Assembly (NCBI RefSeq): GCF_014803405.1
Contig: NZ_JACYFG010000038.1
Location: 310,001 to 374,000, forward strand
From: Pelagicoccus enzymogenes
Lineage (GTDB): Bacteria > Verrucomicrobiota > Verrucomicrobiia > Opitutales > Opitutaceae
Length of the DNA stretch: 64,000 nucleotides
Reading direction: 5' to 3'
In this document: one piece after another, positions 1 to 7,752 of the stretch
How the letters are laid out: the number at the start of each line of letters is the position of its first letter
Position numbering within the stretch: position 1 is the stretch's first letter
Made by a program: the position numbers and the translations under genes
The notes under the pieces: generated by a model
Told to the model about the DNA's origin: nothing
Database searches by the model: none
What the model saw: only the letters and a program-made list of their open reading frames with translations

Positions 1-439
1 CGACAGGGAGTGGGGTGAGCAGGGTGTAGTTGGGGTCGTCTTGGGCGTTCGGGGGAAGCTGGCTGGGGTCGAATCGCTCGGGCACTTTTATGCGGACTGA
101 CAGGAGTCGCTGGTTGGAGGCGACGACATGGACGTCGTCGGGCAGGTTCGCCAAAAAGGCGCGATAGTCGGACTCGGCGGCGAAGGAGAGTACGCGTTCG
201 TTTGGGATGGAGTGCCCGGGAGCCGCGTCTTTGGGGTCGGCGGATTCCGTGGTCGGTGCGACGGCTTCTGTTGTCTTGGAGACGAGCCTGCGCGGATTTG
301 CGTGCTCGAAATTCTGAGAGATGGCAGCTGGTTTTTTGCTCTCTTCGAGGTATTGGCGTAGCCAGAGCCCCGCGGTCGCTGCAACGATCAGCAGACTGAG
401 CGTGACGGCGATGTAGGGTGGTAGTGGGCGGCGTGGCAT
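1..439 (-). CDS. Membrane-anchored protein, N-terminal part (possible S8 subtilase)
   Basis: The frame is open from an ATG at 439 to the window edge (146 codons), so the 3' end is missing. Residues 8-27 are a hydrophobic segment preceded by MPRRPLPPY, a signal anchor. A Pro/Ala/Thr-rich linker follows. After about residue 80 comes a globular start with the pattern RVLSFAAESDYRAFL, then VRIKVP and a short strand. This resembles my memory of the N-terminal region of anchored verrucomicrobial subtilases, but the catalytic domain lies outside the window, so the function is a guess. No clear Shine-Dalgarno sequence precedes the ATG. It could be any periplasmic anchored protein. Confidence 0.6.
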   Translation of the reverse strand, partial: MPRRPLPPYIAVTLSLLIVAATAGLWLRQYLEESKKPAAISQNFEHANPRRLVSKTTEAVAPTTESADPKDAAPGHSIPNERVLSFAAESDYRAFLANLPDDVHVVASNQRLLSVRIKVPERFDPSQLPPNAQDDPNYTLLTPLPV

Positions 440-535
440 GGAAGCGAGCTTAGCCGAAATCTTGGCGGAGCCTCCCCTAGGACACTAGCTTGGATTTTGG
501 GTTCGCCCGAAACGGCGCATGGTTGCTTCGCGGGG

Positions 536-2302
536 CTAAAAGAGGTCGATGTTATCGCAGCTTAGGGTTTTGGAGCTGTTGGCGCGGTCGCTTAGGCGGG
601 TGCTGATGCCGAGGTCGAAGGCTTGCGATTGTTGGTCGTTGTGGATGCGGGTGTGCATGGCTCCGCGTTTTTCGGAGAGCAGTGTTTCGACTTCGGCGTC
701 GATGGCTTGGCGGGCGGCGGTCTTGAGCTTGTCGATCTTGGCTTGTTGGCGGAGTTCCTGGGCAAATTGATCGAGCGTGTCGGCTTGGAGGCTGAGCTTG
801 TGGAGGCGTTCCGCATCGTCGTTCGAAAATCCGGTTACCATTTCGCTGAGGCTGGCCACGATTTGGAGGGAGTTAAGGGTGCTGTCGCGCAGGGCGTGCA
901 GCTCGGCCTCGAGCTCGGGGCCCTGTTCTTCGATCGTGGCGAGGTGTTCTTTGCCTGCGTCCCATTCGCTGTCGATGGTTTGCACGAGTTCTTCGACGGC
1001 GGCGTGCAGGGTGTCGATCTGGGTGGCGGTGCTGTCGCCGAGGGCTCTGAGTTCGGAAGAGATCTCGGCGGTGCGGGCGGCGAGGACTTCGAGTCCGCTT
1101 CCTTCTCCGACTTGGATGGAGCGAACTTGGGCGTTGAGGGCGATGAATTGTATTTTTATGGAGACTTCGAAGACGACGGCGGAGAGTTCCTTGGTGAGCT
1201 CGCGTACGGGTTGGATGGCTTCGCGGGAGCCTTGGGAGAGGGCGGTGCTTTGCGCGAGCATGGTGCGGATGGACTCGAGGGATTCGAGCAGCATTTGAAC
1301 CATGCCGTCAGCGGAGGCAGTGATATGCTCGAACTGGTCCATGGTGGTGGCGGCGCGGTAGAGTTCCTTGGCCTGGCTGGATATGGCGTTGAGGCCGGAG
1401 TTGAGCTCGTGGGAGGACTGGCGGATTTCTTCGGCGGCGGTTTCGACTTGGGTGGCTTGGAAGATGAGCCAGCTGGTTTGGGAAATTCCTTCGGGCTTTT
1501 GCTCGAGGTCCTTGAGGATGCTTTCGCAGCGTTGGCGGATGATGTCCTCGTACTGGAGCGACATGACGAGCCGGCCGATGGCGTTCTCGAAGTTGTTGGC
1601 GTGGATGTCGAGGTGGGCGGACTTCTTTGAGTTGGTGTTGATTTGGGTTTTGAAGGCTTGGATGGCGTCGGAAATTTCAGCCTGCTTTTGGGAGATGAGC
1701 TGGGATTGGTGCTCTCGCTCGGTCTTGGTGCGCTTTTCGGCGGTGAGGATGGCGGAGCGGGCGTCTTGCAGGTTCTTGATGTTTTTCTGGAAGGTTTCGT
1801 CGACAAGGATGTGGAGGTGGGAGATTTCCTCGGATACGGAGTGAAAGGTCTGGCGATTTTCTTCGGAGAGCTGGGAGGCTTCTATCTTGAAGAAGACGAG
1901 CATGAATTTGAGGGGCTCGAGGGAGGAGACCATGTCGTTCTGCATCTGCAGCAAGTCGCCGGCGCTTTTTTGGCTGTCCAGCATGAGCTGGTGGTTTTTG
2001 GCGTGGTGCTGGAGGCAGCCGGTGAGAAAGGTCATTGGGCCTTCCAAGGCTTCGGCTACGCGGAAGAGCAGTTGGCTGCTTTCGTCGTGGCCTCCGGCGG
2101 AGGCGAGCAGCACGTTGCAATCTTCCCGCAAGCGCTTGGTCTTCTCGTCGATCAGTTCGAGGTTGTTGCTGATGCCGCGGAAGACGGACTCGACTTCGTG
2201 GATGGTTGTTCGCAGGTGCTGGGAGAGGCCCTGGGTAGAGACGGCTGCGTCGTGGCGTCGCGTCCAGCGGTGGCGGATTCGCTTGGTGAGTCTTTGTATC
2301 AC
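536..2302 (-). CDS. Soluble MCP-like signalling protein with divergent hairpin tip
   Basis: 588 residues, nearly all predicted helix and coiled coil, with no membrane segment, so probably cytoplasmic. The motif QYEDIIRQR at residues 250-258 is typical of soluble chemotaxis-associated helical proteins. Around residues 380-415 the hairpin tip of methyl-accepting proteins is recognisable (FIALNA, then VGEGSGLEVLA), but the canonical IEAARAGE segment is replaced by a VRSIQVGEG-type sequence. Binding to CheA and CheW may therefore be lost or changed. It is the last gene of a three-gene minus-strand operon, 4 bp after the STAS gene, so it may be the output partner of that switch rather than a classical receptor. 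The start is the only good ATG near the preceding stop. Confidence 0.85.
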   Translation of the reverse strand: MIQRLTKRIRHRWTRRHDAAVSTQGLSQHLRTTIHEVESVFRGISNNLELIDEKTKRLREDCNVLLASAGGHDESSQLLFRVAEALEGPMTFLTGCLQHHAKNHQLMLDSQKSAGDLLQMQNDMVSSLEPLKFMLVFFKIEASQLSEENRQTFHSVSEEISHLHILVDETFQKNIKNLQDARSAILTAEKRTKTEREHQSQLISQKQAEISDAIQAFKTQINTNSKKSAHLDIHANNFENAIGRLVMSLQYEDIIRQRCESILKDLEQKPEGISQTSWLIFQATQVETAAEEIRQSSHELNSGLNAISSQAKELYRAATTMDQFEHITASADGMVQMLLESLESIRTMLAQSTALSQGSREAIQPVRELTKELSAVVFEVSIKIQFIALNAQVRSIQVGEGSGLEVLAARTAEISSELRALGDSTATQIDTLHAAVEELVQTIDSEWDAGKEHLATIEEQGPELEAELHALRDSTLNSLQIVASLSEMVTGFSNDDAERLHKLSLQADTLDQFAQELRQQAKIDKLKTAARQAIDAEVETLLSEKRGAMHTRIHNDQQSQAFDLGISTRLSDRANSSKTLSCDNIDLF

Positions 2303-2306
2303 GGTA

Positions 2307-2603
2307 TTAGGGGCCGACGATTTCCGCCTTTTGGTCGAGGCGGGTAAAGGTGCAGATGCGCTTGAGGCTTTGGTTTCCGATGAGGAGGCGCACGCGGGCG
2401 TTCTGGTTGTTGGCGGTCTTTATGGTTTTGACGATCACGTTGAGTCCCACGGAATCGACGATGTTGGCGGCCCGCAGGTCGAGCTCGAGCAGTTCGCTGG
2501 ACTTGACGTTTTGGAGGAGGGGCTCGATGCGGGTCCAGTGTTGGCTGGCGTTGGTGCTGACGATATCGGCGTCGGCCTTGTAGCTGTGAATCGTTGGATG
2601 CAT
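2307..2603 (-). CDS. STAS-domain anti-sigma-factor antagonist
   Basis: 98 residues forming one STAS domain. The hallmark D-S-x-G-L loop is at D50-S51-V-G-L after the strand LLELDLRAANIV, and Ser51 is the expected phosphorylation site. In the SpoIIAA/RsbV family a HATPase kinase phosphorylates this serine and a PP2C phosphatase removes the phosphate, switching partner binding. Both activities are predicted in the single protein encoded immediately upstream (2618-4180). The gene is separated by 14 bp from that gene and 4 bp from the MCP-like gene, so the three are probably co-transcribed. Confidence 0.93.
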   Translation of the reverse strand: MHPTIHSYKADADIVSTNASQHWTRIEPLLQNVKSSELLELDLRAANIVDSVGLNVIVKTIKTANNQNARVRLLIGNQSLKRICTFTRLDQKAEIVGP

Positions 2604-2617
2604 GGTTTTGCGGGCGG

Positions 2618-4180
2618 TTAGTTGGCCCAGTTTAGGTTGGCTTCGCGTTCGAATTCCATGAAGACGGATGCTCCGCGGTCTGAGAGGTCGATGCGGCTGG
2701 GGATGGAGTGCATCATGATGAGACCTCGGTGTTCGGGGATGAGCTCTTCGGCTGCGGTGGCGGCGTGGGCTTCCCAGTCGAAGCTATGGCCCTGGCCTTG
2801 GTCGCGGATTTGGATGGCGATCTTGGAGAAGTCATGGGAGCGGGAGAGTCGAAGGGAGGCGGCGAGGTCCCTTTGGGAGCGGCAGCCGTGCGTGAGAGCG
2901 TTGAGGAGGGCTTCGCGGAGGCAGAGCAGGAGGTCTGCGAGATAGGAGCTGTCGATCTCGGGGGCGACGATGCGGATGCTTTTTTCGCAGTAGGCTTGGA
3001 TTTCGTCGATGCGGTCGGCTTGGTCTCCGGGGATGTCCAGGGAGACCAAGGGAATCATGGGCTGGAAGTCTATCGGGGTACAGGGGGGGGTTACGCGGAT
3101 GACTGCGATGTCGTCTCGGGCGTTGGAGAGTAGGCTGGAGGAGTTGAGCCTTTTATTGAGGAGACGATCTGCCAAGGCGAGTGGATCGACTTCGGTGTTT
3201 TCGGCGAGGTCGCTGAGGCCGTCGGTCCAGGCGCAGACATAGCCAGGCTGCAGCTTGATCTGGCTTTGGAAGAAGGGGTCTTCGAACCAGCCGAGGGGAG
3301 CGAAGCCCTGGGCGTTGCCAATGGGGGCGGCGAATCCGTCGCTTTGGGAGAGGTAGGGCTGTGGTGCGCCCGCGTTGATGAAGGAGAGGAGTTGCTTGTC
3401 TCGGTCGAAGCTGAGGGCGAGGGCGGCGAGAGAGTGGCCGACGAGGTCCTCGTCGTTCCATTCGTGGAGAAGGATGTCGTTGAAGTGTTGGAAGACTTGG
3501 GGAAGGCTGGCCCCGTACTTGAGCATTCCGCGGGCGAGGCCGTGGAAGTAGTTGGACTGGAGGGCGGAGGAGAGCTCGTGGCCGGAGGCGTCGGAGATGA
3601 GGAGGACTTTCTCGCCGCTCTTGAGGGGGATGACGGAAACGAAGTCGCCGCTGGCTTGGGACTTTGAAGTGAAGGTGAACTCGATGTTGGACCATTCTCC
3701 AGTCAGCTGCTTGTGCTGCAGGATACGCTGGTTTTCGCCGAGGGTGTTGGCCTCGGATTCAGTGGCCTGCAAGTGGCGGCGGCGACGTGTCTGAGCGACA
3801 GCGTCTGCGACGCGAGCCCTGAGGGTGTCGCGCTTGATGGGTTTTTGCAGGAATCCGCAACCGTTGATCTGGATGAGGTTTTCGAGGATCTGGCGTTCTC
3901 CGTCGCTGGTCATGAGCATGACGGAGAGAGTGGGGTCCTCCACGCTGATGTACTTGAGGAGCTCGAGCCCGTTTTGGCCGGGCATCCAATAATCGGATAC
4001 GACGAGGTCGAAGTGGTCGAAGCCGAGTGTATGAATATGAGCGCGGGCTTCTTTGGCTGACTGCGCCTCGGTCACGTGGTAACCGAGTCTTTCGAGCACG
4101 AAGCCGAGGAGGCGGCGGGTCGTTTTGTCGTCGTCTACCAGAAGGAGTTGGATGGATTTGGAGCTGGAATGGCCTTCCAT
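2618..4180 (-). CDS. REC-PP2C(SpoIIE)-HATPase partner-switch regulator (RsbU/RsbW type)
   Basis: 520 residues with three domains. Residues 10-130 are a receiver with acidic pair D16-D17, phosphoacceptor D63 in VSDYWMPG and K113. Residues about 175-380 are a SpoIIE-type PP2C phosphatase, with metal-binding Asp in SGDF, ISDASGHE and WTDGLSD. Residues about 395-515 are a RsbW-like HATPase with the N-box REALLNALTHG and the segment RDQGQGHSFD. It therefore carries a phospho-input, a phosphatase and an anti-sigma-type kinase in one chain, with its likely substrate, the STAS protein, next door. ATG at 4180 opens the frame and the gene leads the operon. Domain calls are firm; the direction of signalling is inferred. 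Confidence 0.93.
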   Translation of the reverse strand: MEGHSSSKSIQLLLVDDDKTTRRLLGFVLERLGYHVTEAQSAKEARAHIHTLGFDHFDLVVSDYWMPGQNGLELLKYISVEDPTLSVMLMTSDGERQILENLIQINGCGFLQKPIKRDTLRARVADAVAQTRRRRHLQATESEANTLGENQRILQHKQLTGEWSNIEFTFTSKSQASGDFVSVIPLKSGEKVLLISDASGHELSSALQSNYFHGLARGMLKYGASLPQVFQHFNDILLHEWNDEDLVGHSLAALALSFDRDKQLLSFINAGAPQPYLSQSDGFAAPIGNAQGFAPLGWFEDPFFQSQIKLQPGYVCAWTDGLSDLAENTEVDPLALADRLLNKRLNSSSLLSNARDDIAVIRVTPPCTPIDFQPMIPLVSLDIPGDQADRIDEIQAYCEKSIRIVAPEIDSSYLADLLLCLREALLNALTHGCRSQRDLAASLRLSRSHDFSKIAIQIRDQGQGHSFDWEAHAATAAEELIPEHRGLIMMHSIPSRIDLSDRGASVFMEFEREANLNWAN

Positions 4181-4517
4181 AGGGGCAGGAGATCGGACGG
4201 CACGGTAGATTTTTTAGTAGTAGTGCGAAATAGCGCTTAGTGACCTTGGTATTTATCAATATTTTATGGGCCATCTTCCTTGTTTTAGGGTGAAGTCCTT
4301 AGTGGTAGTCTCGTTGTGTCTACTAGATGGATTAGCTTGTAAAATAAGTAAAAGCTGAGGCGGAGCTTCTCGTTCTCCTTAGTAAAATAAGTATTTAGCA
4401 CTAGCCCTTCGCTGGTTTTTTGGGTCGGGCTGCTTATATTTCGCGGCTCCGATACGATAAAGGGCCCTGGAACATAGCAATTTCACTGAGGAAATAGGTA
4501 CTTACCCACGCACCCAT
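4181..4517. other. Intergenic region between divergent signalling operons
   Basis: 337 bp, AT-rich in its centre and without a convincing gene. It must hold the promoters of the minus-strand switch operon and of the plus-strand chemotaxis operon. The 12-mer GTAAAATAAGTA occurs twice in direct orientation at 4339-4350 and 4382-4393, start-to-start distance 43 bp, which could be a regulator site. No sigma-70 or sigma-28 promoter with correct spacing could be assigned by eye. Confidence 0.5.
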
Positions 4518-4883
4518 ATGAAAACGATAATAACTGTCGATGATGCGTCGACGATCCGCAAAATGGTTGGATTCACCCTCAAGTCCGCAGGCCATCAGGT
4601 TCTTGAAGCCGCTGATGGGCTGGAGGCTTACGAAAAGCTCAAGGGCAAGCCGGTGGATCTGGTTATCACCGACGTCAACATGCCGCGCATGGACGGCATC
4701 GAGCTGACCCGCAAGCTGCGCGCCTTGCCTGCCTACAGCCGGGTGCCGATCGTGTTGCTCACCACGGAAGCGGGCGCTGCCAAGAAGAGCGAAGGCAGAG
4801 CCGCGGGAGCGACCGGCTGGATCGTGAAGCCGTTCAGCCAGGACCAACTACTTGCGCTCGTTTCACGGGTGTTGCCCAACTAA
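4518..4883 (+). CDS. cheY: CheY-like single-domain response regulator
   Basis: 121 residues, a stand-alone receiver. The acidic pair is in TVDDAS (D8, D9), the phosphoacceptor in ITDVNMPRMDG (about D54), the conserved Thr/Thr in LLTTEAG and the Lys in IVKPFS. There is no output domain, as expected for CheY, which carries the CheA signal to a motor or to a phosphate sink. It is the first gene of the chemotaxis operon, 11 bp before cheA. The start ATG follows CCCAT without a strong Shine-Dalgarno sequence. No flagellar genes are in the window, so the motor it acts on cannot be told; a second CheY-like gene lies at 10049. Confidence 0.93.
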   Translation: MKTIITVDDASTIRKMVGFTLKSAGHQVLEAADGLEAYEKLKGKPVDLVITDVNMPRMDGIELTRKLRALPAYSRVPIVLLTTEAGAAKKSEGRAAGATGWIVKPFSQDQLLALVSRVLPN

Positions 4884-4894
4884 CTACGAGCGCT

Positions 4895-7273
4895 ATGAGC
4901 AGCGAAAGCTTCGACGACTTTCAGACCGAGCTCGTCAAGGACTTCCTCTTGGAGAGCGCCGAGGGGCTTGAGACCTTCGATCAGGATCTGTTGGCGATTG
5001 AGAAGGGGGAGTTCGATCCGACTTTGCTCAATCAAGTCTTTAGGGTGGTGCACACCATCAAAGGGACCGCCGGATGCCTTGGCTTCTCGCGCATCGAGAG
5101 TATCGCCCACACGGGAGAGAACGTGCTTTCGCTGATGCGCGACGGGGAGCTGCAGTCCTCGCCCAGCATCGCTGACGCTCTTCTGAAGCTTTCCGATGCT
5201 TTGCGGGCGATGCTGGAAGTGATCGAGACCAGCGGGTCGGACGAAACGGCTGGCGACTACAGCGAGCTCAAGGATGTCTTGGACGCGATCAAGAACGGCG
5301 AACTTTCCGTTGAAGCGACGACTATCGATCTGGAAGCGTCCGATCAGATTGAAACGCAGGAAATCGAAAGCGGTGAGCCGTCGGCAGACCCGAATTCCGG
5401 TTGGGGATTTTTCGAAGACGAAGGCGAAGCGTCTCAATCGGCTGTTGAGCAATCCGCGCCAGCGGAATCCATTCAGGAAGATGTGGGCGATTCGGCGTGG
5501 GGACTCTTTGAAGAAGAGGAGGTTGCTGTCGTTGAAAAACGGGTACATGAACAGGAACGTAAGGACCGGCCAGCTCCCAATCCGCCTGCTGCCGGTAAAG
5601 CAGAATCTATTGCCAACGCCACTGTGCGGGTGGATGTGGAGTTGCTCGATAGCTTGATGAACATGGTCGGCGAGCTTGTCCTCTCACGCAATCAGCTCTT
5701 GCAGCTCGGATACCAGCGAACGGTTTCGCCTTCGGAGGTTTCTGCGATCTCGCAGCGATTCAATCAAGTGACCACGGATTTGCAGCAAGGGATCATGAAA
5801 ACGCGCATGCAGCAGATCGGCACGGTCTGGGGCAAGTATCCGCGAATCGTGCGCGATCTTGCTGCTGACCTTGGCAAGCGCGTCGAGCTTGAAACCTTCG
5901 GAGCGGATACCGAACTGGATCGCACCATCATCGAAGCGATCAAGGATCCGTTGACCCATATCATACGCAACGCGGTGGACCATGGCATCGAACGCCCAGA
6001 GGTTCGCAAGGCCGCAGGGAAGTCCGAGTCGGCCCAGTTGCTGATGCGGGCGTTTCACGAAGCGGGACAAGTAAACATCGAGATCGTCGACGACGGAGCG
6101 GGAATCGACGGAAACAGAATTTGCGGCAAAGCAATCGAGAAGGGCTTGATCGACGTCGAAGAAGCGGCACGGCTTTCCAATCGCGAGAAGATCAATCTCA
6201 TCTTTCTGCCCGGTTTTTCCACAGCCGAGAAGCTGAGCAATGTCTCAGGTCGCGGCGTGGGAATGGATGTGGTAAAGACCAACATTGAGAAGATTGGAGG
6301 TTCCGTGGAAATCCATTCTGTCTGTGGAGAAGGTACGACTTTGCGTATCAAGATTCCGCTTACGCTTGCAATTGTAGCAGCCTTGGTCGTTAAGAGCGGT
6401 TCGCAGCGTTTTGCGATTCCGCAGGTCAACCTCGTGGAGCTCGTCCGCATCAAGTCGGAAGACATGAAGGAAGCCATTGAGATGGTTTACGATGCGCCCG
6501 TGTTTCGTTTGAGAGGCAAGCTTCTCCCTCTGGTCTTCTTGGACAAGTTCCTCAAGCTTCCAGCCGAAGAGCGCGCGATGCGTTCCTCTGTCAGTATCGC
6601 GGTGCTGCGGGCCGACGGTCAGGACTATGGTCTGGTGGTCGATGTCGTGAGCGACACGGAAGAGATCGTGGTGAAGCCCTTGGGCAAGCAGCTCTCTCAC
6701 ATGCCGATCTATGCCGGGGCTACGATCATGGGAGACGGTTCGGTAGCCATTATATTGGATGCGGTAGGAATCGCTTCTCAGTCTGGGGTGCTCAGCAAGG
6801 CTCAGAAGGCGATGGACTCGCGTTCGGACGGCTCGGAAGACCTCCAAGACTTCGGGCAAAAGACGTCTCTTATCCTCTTTTCGCTTCCTGGATGGGAGAA
6901 CTTGGCCATGCCCTTGGATGCCGCGGAACGACTTGAGGAGTTTGCTCCAGAGGTCATCAACAAGTCGGGTGGCGTAGAATCGGTGCAATACCGTGGTGGC
7001 ATCATGCAGCTCTTGCGTCTCGGGGATTTGCTGGGCACGGAAACAAGCTTTGAAGATTCCTTGCGCGAGCAAGTGATCGTCTACAAATGCGCGGATCGCT
7101 ACCTAGGACTGGTGGTAGGCGAAAATCGCGATATCGTCGAGCAGACGCTCCATTTAGAGAATATCGGTTCGCGAGCCTTCATCAAAGGATCTGCGGTGAT
7201 CAACGGCCAGACCACAGACTTGGTTGACGTCGATGCCGTGCTGGAGCGAGCCGGACTTAAGGAAACATTCTAG
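4895..7273 (+). CDS. cheA: Chemotaxis histidine kinase CheA with two CheW-like domains
   Basis: 792 residues. The HPt (P1) domain has H53 in VVHTIKGTAG. An acidic linker at about 130-240 contains two short repeats, GWGFFEDE near W170 and AWGLFEEE near W202, and no evident P2 fold. The dimerization domain starts at about 240 (LLDSLMNMVGELV). The HATPase has an N box HIIRNAVDHGIE, G1 VDDGAGIDG and G2 GRGVGMDV. A CheW-like P5 domain at about 500-640 is followed by a second, more divergent CheW-like module at about 655-792. CheA autophosphorylates and feeds CheY and CheB. The extra C-terminal module makes it longer than enterobacterial CheA (about 650). The gene is followed by cheW after 4 bp. 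Confidence 0.96.
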   Translation: MSSESFDDFQTELVKDFLLESAEGLETFDQDLLAIEKGEFDPTLLNQVFRVVHTIKGTAGCLGFSRIESIAHTGENVLSLMRDGELQSSPSIADALLKLSDALRAMLEVIETSGSDETAGDYSELKDVLDAIKNGELSVEATTIDLEASDQIETQEIESGEPSADPNSGWGFFEDEGEASQSAVEQSAPAESIQEDVGDSAWGLFEEEEVAVVEKRVHEQERKDRPAPNPPAAGKAESIANATVRVDVELLDSLMNMVGELVLSRNQLLQLGYQRTVSPSEVSAISQRFNQVTTDLQQGIMKTRMQQIGTVWGKYPRIVRDLAADLGKRVELETFGADTELDRTIIEAIKDPLTHIIRNAVDHGIERPEVRKAAGKSESAQLLMRAFHEAGQVNIEIVDDGAGIDGNRICGKAIEKGLIDVEEAARLSNREKINLIFLPGFSTAEKLSNVSGRGVGMDVVKTNIEKIGGSVEIHSVCGEGTTLRIKIPLTLAIVAALVVKSGSQRFAIPQVNLVELVRIKSEDMKEAIEMVYDAPVFRLRGKLLPLVFLDKFLKLPAEERAMRSSVSIAVLRADGQDYGLVVDVVSDTEEIVVKPLGKQLSHMPIYAGATIMGDGSVAIILDAVGIASQSGVLSKAQKAMDSRSDGSEDLQDFGQKTSLILFSLPGWENLAMPLDAAERLEEFAPEVINKSGGVESVQYRGGIMQLLRLGDLLGTETSFEDSLREQVIVYKCADRYLGLVVGENRDIVEQTLHLENIGSRAFIKGSAVINGQTTDLVDVDAVLERAGLKETF

Positions 7274-7277
7274 TGTC

Positions 7278-7727
7278 ATGACAAATTCGATACAGCTCTG
7301 TACCTTTCGCCTCGGCGGGCTCCACCTTGGGATCGACGTGCTCTCTGTTCAGGAAGTGATCAAGTGTCCAGCCCTTACGCCCGTTCCTCTTGCTCCCACG
7401 GAGATTGAAGGACTCCTGAATCTTCGCGGCCAAATCCTCACTGCTATCGACCTTCGTAGACAGTTCTCGTTGGGATCAGAAACCAGTGAGGGCAACGAAG
7501 GGAAGATGCTGATCATCGTTCGTACCCGATCCATCGAGGCTGCTCTGCTCGTCGACTCGGTGGGCGATGTTATAGACGTCACCGACGACAGTTTCGAAGA
7601 AACCGCAGCCAACGTGCCTGCCAGCGTGCGGCCCTACATACTTGGCGTGCACAAACTAGAGAAGCGACTGCTTCATGTACTCGATGCAGAGGCGACCGCC
7701 TCGATTGCCTCCCGCTTAACACTTTAA
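7278..7727 (+). CDS. cheW: Chemotaxis coupling protein CheW
   Basis: 149 residues from the ATG at 7278. An in-frame ATG at 7224 lies inside cheA and adds 18 residues that do not look like CheW, so the later start is preferred. The fold is a single CheW domain with the patterns LGIDVLSVQEVI, LLNLRGQILTAIDLRRQF and LLVDSVGDVIDV. CheW links receptors to CheA in the signalling array. It lies between cheA and the operon's own MCP, matching that role. Confidence 0.95.
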   Translation: MTNSIQLCTFRLGGLHLGIDVLSVQEVIKCPALTPVPLAPTEIEGLLNLRGQILTAIDLRRQFSLGSETSEGNEGKMLIIVRTRSIEAALLVDSVGDVIDVTDDSFEETAANVPASVRPYILGVHKLEKRLLHVLDAEATASIASRLTL

Positions 7728-7752
7728 TTGATAGATATAAACCTCCATAGCC

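Noticed and set aside
1643-2347. Long Gly/Glu-rich open frames opposite the MCP-like gene
   Set aside because: Antisense shadows of a GC-rich coding region; the minus-strand frame has clear domain motifs.
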